Position numbers and translations under genes: made by a program. Below are positions 9,304 through 17,847 of a stretch of DNA of 64,000 nt, piece after piece. Numbering within the stretch: the first letter of the stretch is position 1; each line of letters starts with the position of its first letter. The notes under the pieces are model-generated. The model saw only the letters and a program-made list of their open reading frames with translations. It was not told the origin of the DNA and ran no database searches. Source of the DNA: Pseudomonas fluorescens (GTDB lineage: Bacteria > Pseudomonadota > Gammaproteobacteria > Pseudomonadales > Pseudomonadaceae); NCBI RefSeq assembly GCF_902497875.1, contig NZ_CABVHY010000032.1, forward strand, positions 1 through 64,000. Direction: 5' to 3'.

Positions 9304-11091
9304 TCAGCGATCCTCGTCCTCCCGGTCCGTCCAATCCACCGGATGAATCACGAGATAACTGTCGACGGCGGCACCGATAGTCGGAAAAAACGCCTGTTCG
9401 CCAAACCGCGCAAAGAGCCCAAATCGCTTCAGCTTGTCCTTGACCGGGTCCTTCATTTCGGCCACGCACAACTTGATACCCGCCGCGTGCAAGGTTTCGT
9501 CCAGCTCAGCCAGCATGTCGGCGGAGGTCACGTCCACGCTGGTGACCGGTTCCGCCGCAACGACCAGCCAACGCACTGGCGTAGGGGATGTAGCCACTGC
9601 GTCCAGCACTCGGTCATGGAACAGTTCGGCATTGGCGAAAAACAACGGGGCATCCCAGCGAAACAGGACCAGCCCGGGGATCAGGCGCGCCTCGGGATAA
9701 CGCGTGATGTCGTGGTAGCCCTTGACGCCATCGGCACGTCCCAATACCGCGGAGTACGGACGCCAGCCATCCCACAGGAATTCGATGACGGCGATCAAGA
9801 TGGCCAGGCCGATGCCCTCGATCGCACCGAACACGGCGACGCCGACGGTGCAGACAATCGAGAGCCAGAACTCCCAACGCTGGATGCGATAAATTCGTCG
9901 CAGGTCGGCGACTTCAATCAGGCCGATAGCCGATGCGATCACGACCGCCGCCAGTGCGCTGGTGGGTAAATGCTCCAACAGGTCGGGCGCCACCATCAGC
10001 AGTAAGGCAACAGCCAGCGCGCCGACGACTCCGGTGAGCTGGGTTTTGGCGCCTGCGGCCTCGGCCACGGGCGTACGCGACGAACTGCTGCTGATCGCAA
10101 AGCCCTGAAAAAATCCGGCGGCCAGGTTGGCGACGCCGAGCCCCACCATCTCCTGGTTCGGGTCGACGTAGGTACGGGTCCGCGCCGCATAGACACGCGA
10201 GAGCACGCTGGTGTCGGCGAACGAAACAAGGGCGACGGCGCAACCGCCGATCAGGACGGGGACCATATCAGCGCGGGTGATCCAGGGAATAGCGAATGCC
10301 GGCAGACCTTGTGGAAGAGAGCCGAGGACCGACACACCGGCGCGCGCCCCAAGGTCCAGCACACCAACGGCAACCGTCGCTCCTGCCACTGCGATCAGAA
10401 TGCCCGGTATGCGCTTGTTGCCCTTGAGTAGAAGGATCACCACCAGGGTGGCTGCGCCGACCATGAACGCGGCCCAGTTGGTCTTTCCATCCATCACCGC
10501 CGTGGCGATCGCCCATAAGTTTCTCAGCGGTCCGTCGGACTCGATCGAAAAGCCGAAAAGCTTCGGCAGTTGACTGATCAATACCGTCAGCGCGATCCCA
10601 TTCATGTAGCCGTAGCGGATCGGCTTGGAAAGAAGCTCCGTAATGAAACCCAGCCGCGCGATGCCAGCCAGAATGCACACCGCGCCCGACACGATCGCCA
10701 TCATGCCCGCAAGAGCGACTGCGCGCTGCGGGTCGCCGCCCGACAGTGGCAGGACGACGGCAAGGATAACGGCAGCCAGCGAGGAATCCGGACCCAGCAC
10801 CAGAATCCGGCTAGGCCCGAACAATGCGTAAGCGAGTAGCGGAACGATAGTCGCGTAGAGCCCATAGATGCCGGGTACACCCGATGCCACCGCGTAGGCG
10901 ATGCCGACGGGCACCAGCATCGTGGTCAGCACCAGTCCGGCCATGATGTCGTGACGCAACCAGGCCACTTGGTATTCGCGCAGCGTGCGCAGTCCAGGGA
11001 GCCAGCGGCTCCAGCCGGTATCGTTGCCGGTATTGCCACGTGCAATCCGGCCCGGTTCCGGAACGGGAGGCGAAGCATCCGAATGGCTCAT
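9304..11091 (-). CDS. SulP-family inorganic anion transporter with STAS domain
   Basis: 595 residues: about 10-12 membrane helices to residue 430, then a cytoplasmic STAS domain to the C-terminus. The family-typical segment NQEMVGLGVANLAAGFFQGF (near residues 292-311), followed by a Ser-rich loop and SRTPV, is present. SulP proteins import sulfate, bicarbonate or other anions. It is the last gene of a leftward operon (VIT-like protein, PPK2, SulP; gaps 57 and 48 bases). The link to a polyphosphate kinase makes the transported anion an interesting question; sulfate is only the default guess. Confidence 0.92.
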   Translation of the reverse strand: MSHSDASPPVPEPGRIARGNTGNDTGWSRWLPGLRTLREYQVAWLRHDIMAGLVLTTMLVPVGIAYAVASGVPGIYGLYATIVPLLAYALFGPSRILVLGPDSSLAAVILAVVLPLSGGDPQRAVALAGMMAIVSGAVCILAGIARLGFITELLSKPIRYGYMNGIALTVLISQLPKLFGFSIESDGPLRNLWAIATAVMDGKTNWAAFMVGAATLVVILLLKGNKRIPGILIAVAGATVAVGVLDLGARAGVSVLGSLPQGLPAFAIPWITRADMVPVLIGGCAVALVSFADTSVLSRVYAARTRTYVDPNQEMVGLGVANLAAGFFQGFAISSSSSRTPVAEAAGAKTQLTGVVGALAVALLLMVAPDLLEHLPTSALAAVVIASAIGLIEVADLRRIYRIQRWEFWLSIVCTVGVAVFGAIEGIGLAILIAVIEFLWDGWRPYSAVLGRADGVKGYHDITRYPEARLIPGLVLFRWDAPLFFANAELFHDRVLDAVATSPTPVRWLVVAAEPVTSVDVTSADMLAELDETLHAAGIKLCVAEMKDPVKDKLKRFGLFARFGEQAFFPTIGAAVDSYLVIHPVDWTDREDEDR

Positions 11092-11139
11092 AGGACTGTG
11101 ACCTTTTGGTGTACACCGCAGATTCGTTTAACGTGCCCG

Positions 11140-11961
11140 TCAGAATTTTTCGGGAATGTGCCGCAGCGGATAATCCGGTTCACGATAGCCGCCTGGCTTC
11201 TGCCGCTTGGGCAAAACCACCTTCTCGCGCGGTACATTCTTGTATGGAATGCGGCTGAGCAAATCCGAGATGATGTTGAGGCGCGCCCGCCGCTTGTCGT
11301 TCGAGTTGGCCACAAGCCACGGTGCATGGTCGGTGTCGGTTGCCTTGAACATGTCGTCACGCGCGCGCGAGTAGTCATACCAGCGGCTGTAGGACTTGAG
11401 ATCCATCGGGGTTAGTTTCCAGATTTTGCGTCCATCCTTGATCCGCGCCTCGAGCCGGCGGGTCTGCTCCTCCTCGCTGACTTCCAGCCAATACTTAAGC
11501 AGGATAACGCCCGAGTCGACCATCATGCGTTCCATGAGGGGTGCCAGGTTCAGGAAACGGGATGCCTGCTCATCGGTACAAAATCCCATCACACGCTCGA
11601 CCCCTGCGCGGTTGTACCAACTGCGATCGAAGATCACCACTTCGCCAGCCGCTGGCATGTGCGACAGGTAGCGCTGTATATACATCTGGCTCTTCTCGCG
11701 CTCGGTCGGCGCCGGCAGCGCCACCACCCGAAACACCCGTGGGCTAACCCGTTCGGTGAGCGCCTTGATCGTCCCGCCCTTGCCAGCGCCATCGCGCCCC
11801 TCGAAGACGATACAGATCTTGATGCCTTTGGTTTTTACCCACTCCTGCAATTTGACCAGTTCGACGTGCAGCAGGCGCAACTGATCCAGATAGTCTTTGT
11901 TCGTCAGTTTCAAGCGTTCAGCGGAATCACTCTTGGGGACTTTCTTCTTGTTCTTTGCCAT
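11140..11961 (-). CDS. ppk2: Polyphosphate kinase 2 (PPK2 family)
   Basis: 273 residues. It transfers phosphate between polyphosphate and nucleotides in the cytoplasm (the family phosphorylates GDP, ADP or NMPs). Walker A is GRDGAGKGG at residues 55-63, Walker B is VIFDRSWYNRAGVERVMG, and the lid region DGRKIWKLTPMDLKSYSRW is intact. Length and a single domain suit class I PPK2 (NDP-phosphorylating). The basic N-terminus (MAKNKKKVPK) is common in the family. It lies in an operon between a VIT-like membrane protein and a SulP transporter. Start ATG 11961 has AAGGTCTTGTC-like Shine-Dalgarno sequence upstream. Confidence 0.94.
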   Translation of the reverse strand: MAKNKKKVPKSDSAERLKLTNKDYLDQLRLLHVELVKLQEWVKTKGIKICIVFEGRDGAGKGGTIKALTERVSPRVFRVVALPAPTEREKSQMYIQRYLSHMPAAGEVVIFDRSWYNRAGVERVMGFCTDEQASRFLNLAPLMERMMVDSGVILLKYWLEVSEEEQTRRLEARIKDGRKIWKLTPMDLKSYSRWYDYSRARDDMFKATDTDHAPWLVANSNDKRRARLNIISDLLSRIPYKNVPREKVVLPKRQKPGGYREPDYPLRHIPEKF

Positions 11962-12018
11962 GACAAGACCTCATCAATACAAGTCGCCGATAGGTAAACA
12001 GCGTAAGTTGCTATGTGC

Positions 12019-12678
12019 TCATCCGCCGAGCGCGATGATCGCGACGATCAGCATCGTGCCGGTGACTGCCAACGTAATTGCGCCAAGCCAGGGTTTTGCG
12101 CCCGCGTATCGCGCAAGAATCCAGCCGGCGATGAATAGCACTCCGATCCCGACCAAATTAGACACGCGTACTGCAAGAGCCGTCTGTTCAAGCAACAGAA
12201 ACGGCACCACGAGTGGGAATGTGGCGAACACCACCAACAGAAAAACGCCGAGGGCGCCCTTGAAGTCGTCCAGGCCGAGGCGCGGCTGCACTGCCCCGGC
12301 TGAGAGTCCGACCAGGCGCTGGCGCAGCGATTCCAGCTCCTCGGTGCCGGCCGCTGCCGCGAGACGCGGCGGTAGCTCATCGGCAACGAGCGCCTGCCCG
12401 GTGGTCGCATCCGCCCCGCACAAGCTTGCAAGTAATGTGCGGTTGCGCGTGCGTTCGATCAAGGTCCGTAACAGATACATCATCGCGTCAGCGAGTCCCC
12501 AGGCGAGGTTGCAGCCGAGTGCCGCGATCATCATCGTACGTTCATCTTCCTGGCCAGCCGTTGCCACACTGATCGTTCCGGTGAAGGTCATTGCCATGAG
12601 CAGGCCGAAGATCACCTCTGTGACACGTTCGATCGGATCGAGCACTCGTGCCCGCTTTTGTTCTCCAGTGCTTTGCAT
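12019..12678 (-). CDS. VIT/CCC1-like integral membrane protein
   Basis: 219 residues from ATG 12678, which I prefer over an upstream in-frame ATG at 12750 because GAGGAAGGACGC directly precedes it. Two hydrophobic segments near the N-terminus follow the motif DPIERVTEVIFGLLMAMTFTG, then a charged middle (residues 80-145) and three hydrophobic segments at the C-terminus. This layout resembles VIT1/CCC1 membrane proteins, which move Fe2+ or Mn2+, but the metal-binding region is not obvious, so the function stays open. It is the first gene of the operon with ppk2 and the SulP gene. Confidence 0.72.
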   Translation of the reverse strand: MQSTGEQKRARVLDPIERVTEVIFGLLMAMTFTGTISVATAGQEDERTMMIAALGCNLAWGLADAMMYLLRTLIERTRNRTLLASLCGADATTGQALVADELPPRLAAAAGTEELESLRQRLVGLSAGAVQPRLGLDDFKGALGVFLLVVFATFPLVVPFLLLEQTALAVRVSNLVGIGVLFIAGWILARYAGAKPWLGAITLAVTGTMLIVAIIALGG

Positions 12679-12958
12679 GCGTCCTTCCTCGCCGGGGCCG
12701 CGCGGCCATGCAGCCAGAAGCCATACACAGGCTTGCCCACCAGCGGCCAACTCTCGGAGATGGGCGCGGGCACCATGGATTGCCGCCTTGCAGATCGCTG
12801 CAAGAATATGAGGTGGCTAATCCAGCATAGACGCTCAATGAGTGGTCGTAGGCAACTACGTTTTATCCGCACGCACGTGCGCCCTGTGGACCGTCCGCAA
12901 TGGGTCCAGGCCGTGTGAATACGCCGCCGTGCAACTGAAAGTTAAAAAACAGAGCACA

Positions 12959-12980
12959 CTCTCAACTAAGCTTTTGAGAG
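12959..12980. promoter_or_regulatory. Inverted repeat ahead of the DUF1704 gene
   Basis: CTCTCAA (12959-12965) and TTGAGAG (12974-12980) are perfect 7-base arms around 8 bases, ending 28 bases before the GTG start at 13009. It may be a regulator site or a small mRNA hairpin; no partner protein is evident. Confidence 0.35.
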
Positions 12981-13008
12981 TGACCCACATCTCCCAAGGA
13001 GCTTTTCT

Positions 13009-14283
13009 GTGAGCACCGCTCCCCTGTCCGAACTCGATGCCGCTCTGCCCGGTTTGGCCCGCAAGATCCGCGTGCTGGATGCCTTGGCCTGGCCGGATGG
13101 GGTCGAGGAGGTGTTCCTGGCGCATTGGCGCGCCGGGCATGCGGAATTGCCCAGGGTCGAGCTGCGTCCGCGCGAGCACAGCGCCGACATCGCCGCCCTG
13201 GAAGCCTTTACCAGCCACTGCGACGAGGGGCATCCGGCCGGGCGCTACCTCGCCATGACGGCGCGCAGCTATGCCACGGCCGGGCGCATGCTGGGTGCCA
13301 TTGGCACACCCGCCTTCACCCAGTACTCGTCAGCGCTGTACCGGCGCCCGGACTTCTACTACTCACGCCTGAAACTGAGCATGTTGGACGCGGCCCAGTT
13401 CTTCCTGAACACCACCGACGCCCTTCTGGGGGGTGCGCGGATTCCACCGAGCCAGGCCGAAATCCCGGCCGAGGTCTTCGCCGCCTGGATGCAGCCGGAA
13501 CTGGACCGCTTCTTCGGCCCGGGCCGGATCACCGTGGTGCTCGATCCGACCCTGGCCGCCAAGGCCATCGCCGGGGCGAGCCGCATCCGCCTACGGGCCA
13601 GCGCCCTGTTCTCGGAACTGGACAAGAACCAGCTATTGCAGCATGAGGCCTTCGTGCATGTCGCCACGGCACAGAACGGCGCGCTCCAACCCAACCTGAA
13701 AAGCCTGGGCCTGGGCGCGCCACGCACGACCCAGACTCAGGAGGGCATCGCCACCCTGGCCGAGCTGTTCACCGGCAGCATGGACATCAACCGTCTGCGC
13801 CGCCTCGCCCTGCGCGTGCTCGGGGTCCAGCAGGCACTGGATGGCGCCGATTTCATCCAGGTATTCGAAGGCTTTCTCGCGGCCGGTCAGTCGCAGGAGG
13901 AGTCCTTCCGCTCGACCCAACGGGTTTTCCGTGGCGCCAACCTGCGCGGTGGTTCGGCGTTCACCAAGGATGCCGCCTACCTGACCGGTTTGCTCGGCGT
14001 CCATACCCTGCTACGCATCGCGATCCGTGACAACCGGCCGGAACTGGTGGGCCATCTGTTCGCCGGGCGCCTCAGCCTGGGTGATACCGTACGCCTGGCC
14101 CCGCTCTTCGAGTCCGGCTGGCTCCAGGGGCCGGTCCATGTTCCAGCCTGGGCCGCCGATCTGCGTCTGCTCGCCGCCAACCTGGCGTTCTCCGCCTTTA
14201 TCGCCCGGATCAAGCTGGATGTGCTCGATCTGGAGGTGCTCATGGCCTTCGCAGACGAGCATGAAGCCGATGCCAGCGCCTAG
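13009..14283 (+). CDS. DUF1704/QEGLA-motif putative zinc metallopeptidase (MATCAP-like)
   Basis: 424 residues, GTG start at 13009 with AAGGAG at 12997-13002. The sequence shows HEAFVH at residues 212-217, an HExxxH zinc-binding motif, and TQEGIA at 243-248, the QEGLA signature of DUF1704 whose Glu is expected to complete the zinc site. The family was named 'flavohemoglobin expression-modulating QEGLA motif protein'; the same domain occurs in the animal microtubule-associated tyrosine carboxypeptidases (MATCAP), where HExxxH is catalytic. I therefore infer an active metallo-carboxypeptidase of unknown bacterial substrate. No signal peptide is seen. It is monocistronic and followed by a REPIN. 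Confidence 0.85.
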   Translation: MSTAPLSELDAALPGLARKIRVLDALAWPDGVEEVFLAHWRAGHAELPRVELRPREHSADIAALEAFTSHCDEGHPAGRYLAMTARSYATAGRMLGAIGTPAFTQYSSALYRRPDFYYSRLKLSMLDAAQFFLNTTDALLGGARIPPSQAEIPAEVFAAWMQPELDRFFGPGRITVVLDPTLAAKAIAGASRIRLRASALFSELDKNQLLQHEAFVHVATAQNGALQPNLKSLGLGAPRTTQTQEGIATLAELFTGSMDINRLRRLALRVLGVQQALDGADFIQVFEGFLAAGQSQEESFRSTQRVFRGANLRGGSAFTKDAAYLTGLLGVHTLLRIAIRDNRPELVGHLFAGRLSLGDTVRLAPLFESGWLQGPVHVPAWAADLRLLAANLAFSAFIARIKLDVLDLEVLMAFADEHEADASA

Positions 14284-14307
14284 AGTAGAGGCGCCAAATG
14301 CAGAACC

Positions 14308-14452
14308 TGTGGCGAGGGAGCTTGCTCCCGCTGGGGCGCGAAGCGGCCCTAAAACCTGCAAGCCGATTCTGCCATGCATACCGCATGTGCAGGCTTTACG
14401 ACTGCTTCGCCCGCGCGCGGACCGGCCGGCGGGAACAAGCGCCCTCACCACA
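14308..14452. repeat. REPIN of the GAGGGAGCNNGCTCCC type
   Basis: The left arm begins TGTGGCGAGGGAGCTTGCTC at 14308; the right end, read on the minus strand from 14452, begins TGTGGTGAGGGCGCTTGTTC. The two REP units are inverted, and the inner AACCTGCA/TGCAGG sequences also pair. This is the commonest REPIN style in P. fluorescens-group chromosomes and differs from the one at 1700. It sits after the DUF1704 gene and may act as its terminator. Confidence 0.8.
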
Positions 14453-14568
14453 ATTAATATCATTTAACCAGGCCCTATGAGCGGGCTTGTAACCACCTCG
14501 GCAAGCCGCTCCATCGACTGGCAGCACCGAGTCCTCATGCACAAGGAGGTGCATGCCCAGTTGGAGCA

Positions 14569-15795
14569 TCAGCCAACGCACTCCTTGCCAAAGATCGCCC
14601 GGGCAATGACCAAACGCTGAACTTCATTTGCGCCCTCGTAAATTTCGCCGATCTTGCTGTCCCGATAAATCGCTTCCAAGGGAAACTGCTCGCCAGTCGC
14701 GGCCAACTCCTTGACGAAGCCATAGCCGCCGCACACTTGAATGGCATCTCGTGCAACATCACCTGCCAGCGAACTGCCGATCAACTTCGCCATGGCGCAC
14801 ATCGACTGGATATTCGGACGTTTTTTATCGACGACCAGAGCGGCCTTGACGTAAAGATTGCGGGCGTTCTCCAATTGCGTCGCGTACTCGGCAAACTTGA
14901 ATTGCCAGTATTGAAACTGCGCAATCGTCTTGCCAAAAATTTCGCGCTGTTTCATATAAGCACTGGCGAAATCGAACGCTGCCTGGGCCATGCCGACACC
15001 GCAGGCACCGATACCCACACGGCCAAGCGTCAGCGACGTCAACGCAGCTTTCAGCCCCGCACCACTGTTACCGACCAGATTTTCGTCTGGCACAAAGACG
15101 TCCTCGAAGTAGACATCGGCGGTCAGTTGGCAGTGATTTCCCATTTTCTTGTCGGGCTCACCCACCCGCACTCCATCGCTACTCATGTCCACCAGGAGCA
15201 TGGTCATGCCATCTTCCATTTTGCAGAGCACAAACATGTAGTGTGCAACCGGTGAATTGGTGATCCAACGCTTGCGTCCGCTGATCCGGTATCCCCCTTC
15301 GACTTTCCTGGCTTCGGTTTTCAACGCCTTGACACTTAAATCGGTGCTCGCGTCGGGCTCACTCGTGGCAAAGGCGCCAACGATTTCGCCCCTGCACAGG
15401 GCGGGGAAAAGTTTTTCCTTGATCGAGGGCTGCGCGTGCTTGAGCGTATGGCCGAACAGGATCAACTGGACGTCAATCAGCGCAGCGGCCACACCAGAGG
15501 AAACGTAGGCAATTTCCTCGAGCATGATCATGGTCGCCAGTGTCGGGTACTCCAGTCCGGCACCCCCATATTGCTTCTCGAAAGGGATGCGTAAAAGGCC
15601 TGCATTCCCCATTTGTTTAAGCAATTGCCACGGGAACGCCGCGACACTTTCCGGCGTGTTATTCAGTTGGTGGGCAATGGGGCGGAGCACGGTTTCTGCA
15701 AAATCCCGAACCTGCTTGCGCACGGCAAGCGTTTCGTCAGGCAACCAAAGGTCATCGTAGATTTGATCAGAAATGCGCGGCGTGACTGTACTCAT
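14569..15795 (-). CDS. Acyl-CoA dehydrogenase
   Basis: 408 residues. A flavoenzyme that introduces an alpha,beta double bond into an acyl-CoA and passes electrons to ETF. The conserved FAD segments FATSEPDASTDLS (near residue 141) and RWITNSPVAHY, and the C-terminal IYEGANEVQRLVIAR, in which the Glu of YEG occupies the catalytic-base position of short/medium-chain enzymes, are all present. The ATG at 15795 has AAGGATT before it. No enoyl-CoA hydratase, thiolase or ETF gene is adjacent, so the substrate is unknown. A tandem repeat upstream (15995-16032) may be its control site. Confidence 0.92.
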   Translation of the reverse strand: MSTVTPRISDQIYDDLWLPDETLAVRKQVRDFAETVLRPIAHQLNNTPESVAAFPWQLLKQMGNAGLLRIPFEKQYGGAGLEYPTLATMIMLEEIAYVSSGVAAALIDVQLILFGHTLKHAQPSIKEKLFPALCRGEIVGAFATSEPDASTDLSVKALKTEARKVEGGYRISGRKRWITNSPVAHYMFVLCKMEDGMTMLLVDMSSDGVRVGEPDKKMGNHCQLTADVYFEDVFVPDENLVGNSGAGLKAALTSLTLGRVGIGACGVGMAQAAFDFASAYMKQREIFGKTIAQFQYWQFKFAEYATQLENARNLYVKAALVVDKKRPNIQSMCAMAKLIGSSLAGDVARDAIQVCGGYGFVKELAATGEQFPLEAIYRDSKIGEIYEGANEVQRLVIARAIFGKECVG

Positions 15796-16130
15796 GTTTA
15801 ATCCTTACTGGATGTCGTGACAATGGAGAATCAAATTACCCGGACATAGCCGTTCAGAACTGCGCGGCATCCAGCAGGTAGAGTGACTCACTGCCGGCTT
15901 TCACTGAGGCAGCCAGAGAATGGACACGTGGCAACAGGCGAGCAAAAGCCGAACTGAAGGTTGAAGGCAGTATCCACGCAAGGGTCGCCTTTCGATTGAC
16001 GGGCTGGGACATTGGATTGACATTTCGGGACACTATCCAACTCGTCTTGCTGCACAGGGCCGGGGTTTAACGCGCCTATCTCCCGTTCGCTATATAAGCG
16101 ATTCCCCACTAAACAGTGCCGCAATCATCC
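15796..16130. other. Intergenic region, 335 bases, with a regulatory-looking tandem repeat
   Basis: No gene recognised between the acyl-CoA dehydrogenase start and the SMR gene stop. The one notable structure is the tandem repeat annotated at 15995-16032. Confidence 0.5.
15995..16032. promoter_or_regulatory. Tandem operator-like repeat ATTGAC-N5-GGGACA
   Basis: ATTGAC-N5-GGGACA occurs at 15995-16011 and again at 16016-16032, a period of exactly 21 bases (two helical turns). This spacing is typical of paired half-sites for AraC-type activators binding one DNA face. It lies 200 bases upstream of the acyl-CoA dehydrogenase start. The regulator is not in the immediate neighbourhood. Confidence 0.45.
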
Positions 16131-16451
16131 TCAGTTTCCAGACACCAGCTTGAGTCCGATAACGCCCGCCAGAATCAGCGCAATACAGAGAATCCTCAGT
16201 GGCGCAATGGAGTCGCCCAGCACCGCCATTCCCAGAATCGCAGTACCCGCCGCGCCGATACCGGTCCAGACCGCATAGGCCGTCCCCACTGGCAACGTAC
16301 GGAGCGAGAGTGAAAGGAGAAAAATACTCGATAAGCCGGTGGCAGCTGCAAAGAGTCCAGGTGTCAATCGGGTGAAACCTTCAGACCCCTTCATGGCGAA
16401 GGCGAATGCGATTTCGAGAATGCCGGCGATGCCAAGTAGTGCCCATGCCAT
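16131..16451 (-). CDS. sugE: Small multidrug resistance exporter, SugE/Gdx-like
   Basis: 106 residues in four hydrophobic helices. Glu13 in helix 1 (AGILEIAFAFAMK) is the invariant SMR proton/substrate residue, and LPVGTAYAVWTGIGAAGTAI is the helix-3 signature shared with SugE/Gdx. Family members export guanidinium (Gdx subtype) or quaternary ammonium compounds as dual-topology dimers. WTGIGA rather than an EmrE-type sequence points to Gdx, but no guanidine riboswitch precedes it. It follows the AhpD-like gene by 83 bases on the same strand, probably one transcript. Confidence 0.88.
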   Translation of the reverse strand: MAWALLGIAGILEIAFAFAMKGSEGFTRLTPGLFAAATGLSSIFLLSLSLRTLPVGTAYAVWTGIGAAGTAILGMAVLGDSIAPLRILCIALILAGVIGLKLVSGN

Positions 16452-16534
16452 GGTGATAGATCCGTTCGTTGACTCGCCAGGCGTTACCGCCGGGCGAGTT
16501 TTGGTGTGTGCGAAGCACTCGCTGAAAAGCTATT

Positions 16535-16990
16535 TCAAGCGTTGGCAGCCGCAGTGGGGATCGAACGGAACGTAACTCCGAATCGGTTAAAAGCACTCAT
16601 CAACCCGATCGCATAGGTCAGATCAGCGAGTTCTTTATCATTGAACTCGGCAGCAGCGGCTTCATAGTCAGCGTCTGGAACACCGGTTTCGGCGACGCGG
16701 GTGACGGTTTCCGCCCAAGCGAGCGCAATGCGTTCGCGGGTACTGAATACTTCACCCGCATCACGCCACACGGGTACCAGTACGAGTTTGTCCACCGTAA
16801 CGCCGAGCTTGAGCAGATCGCGCGAATGCATATCGATGCAATAGGCGCAGCCATTTATTTGCGAAACCCGCAGGTACACAAGATCGATCAGTTCGTGTGA
16901 AAGGCCGCACTGTTGAAGAGTGACGTAAACCCCGCCGAAAGCCTTGTAACCTTCAGGCGAAGCGTTGGCGTAGTCGAGACGATTGCTCAT
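16535..16990 (-). CDS. Carboxymuconolactone decarboxylase/AhpD-like protein
   Basis: 151 residues from ATG 16990, chosen because GAAGGATTCATC precedes it, while the longer in-frame start at 17026 lacks a site. The redox motif CAYCIDMHSRDL carries the CxxC and the His of AhpD-type alkylhydroperoxidases, following the family-typical VYLRVSQINGC. It probably acts as a cytoplasmic thiol peroxidase or disulfide-handling enzyme. It is divergent from an azoreductase gene; the 242-base gap between them carries nested palindromes. Confidence 0.87.
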   Translation of the reverse strand: MSNRLDYANASPEGYKAFGGVYVTLQQCGLSHELIDLVYLRVSQINGCAYCIDMHSRDLLKLGVTVDKLVLVPVWRDAGEVFSTRERIALAWAETVTRVAETGVPDADYEAAAAEFNDKELADLTYAIGLMSAFNRFGVTFRSIPTAAANA

Positions 16991-17051
16991 GATGAATCCT
17001 TCTATTGGCTGATTGGAGGACTCCATCGTGCTGTGTCTTGGACTAGTGGAG

Positions 17052-17140
17052 AAGGTCCATGTTCGGTCTTTAGTTCCAGGCCATGATGGGGTCTTCCCGG
17101 AACCGTCATGGCCCAGTTCTGATTGCCATTCATGGACCTT
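17052..17140. promoter_or_regulatory. Nested inverted repeats with four GGnCCATG-like half-sites
   Basis: AAGGTCCATG (17052-17061) pairs perfectly with CATGGACCTT (17131-17140); inside lies GGCCATGA (17079-17086) with TCATGGCC (17106-17113). The four related half-sites begin at 17054, 17079, 17107 and 17131, so each outer/inner pair is 24-25 bases apart. They lie in the divergent gap between the AhpD-like and azoreductase genes, and a MocR regulator follows the azoreductase, an obvious candidate ligand (inference). Confidence 0.5.
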
Positions 17141-17232
17141 TTAGGTAGGTCATGAAGTTTGTAGCATGACTGCCTGGCTCGCGCTCAGGCGTGAGCAACG
17201 GCATTCAGATACAACCTGGAAGTGAGTAAACA

Positions 17233-17847
17233 ATGAAAATTCTGCACGTTAGTTGCAGCCCTCGCGGGCAAGCTTCCGAGAGCAATAGGCTCTCTCAAAA
17301 CATTATTGGCTATTTGCTGAAGAGCGATCCAACGGCGGTCTTGATAAACAGGACAGTGGTGGGTGAAGGCGCTCTATCGCATGTTGATGAAAACTATGCG
17401 ACGTCCCAACAGTCGTCCGCCGACGTATCCCAAGAGGGTTCTATTTCCCGGTCCGAAGAGCTGATTCAGGAACTGAAAAGTTCAGATGTTCTTGTGATTG
17501 GAACACCCATGCATAACTTCTCCGTACCTTCCACGCTGAAGGTCTGGATCGATCATATCGCTCGGGTTCGTCGGACATTCAATGTGAGCGCGCAAGGAAA
17601 AACCGGCACGTTACGCGACCGTCCGGTCTTTGTCGCCGTGTCCTCGGGGGGAAGATTTTCCGGGGAGCGTGCGCGTCAGCCCGACTTTCTTACCCCGTAT
17701 CTAAAAGCCGTTCTGGGCATGATCGGACTGCATGATCTAAATTTCTTCACCATAGAAGGAACAGCCTTGGGCCCGGATGCGGTGGCTGAGGCCAGGACCC
17801 AGGCAGATCAAGCGCTTCAAGCGTATTTTTCTTCGTTTCACCCTTGA
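17233..17847 (+). CDS. azoR: FMN-dependent NADH-azoreductase/quinone reductase, AzoR family
   Basis: 204 residues, flavodoxin-like fold. SPRGQASESNRLS near residue 9 binds the FMN phosphate and GTPMHNFSVPSTLKVWIDH near residue 93 is the AzoR signature. The enzymes reduce quinones and azo compounds with two electrons and protect against electrophile stress. It is divergent from the AhpD-like/SMR pair and is followed after about 165 bases by a MocR regulator on the same strand. Local codon usage is somewhat less GC-rich than its neighbours. Confidence 0.9.
   Translation: MKILHVSCSPRGQASESNRLSQNIIGYLLKSDPTAVLINRTVVGEGALSHVDENYATSQQSSADVSQEGSISRSEELIQELKSSDVLVIGTPMHNFSVPSTLKVWIDHIARVRRTFNVSAQGKTGTLRDRPVFVAVSSGGRFSGERARQPDFLTPYLKAVLGMIGLHDLNFFTIEGTALGPDAVAEARTQADQALQAYFSSFHP

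Noticed and set aside
16452..16534. Guanidine riboswitch ahead of the SugE/Gdx-like gene
   Set aside because: The gap is only 83 bases and follows another gene; no ykkC-like conserved blocks were seen.
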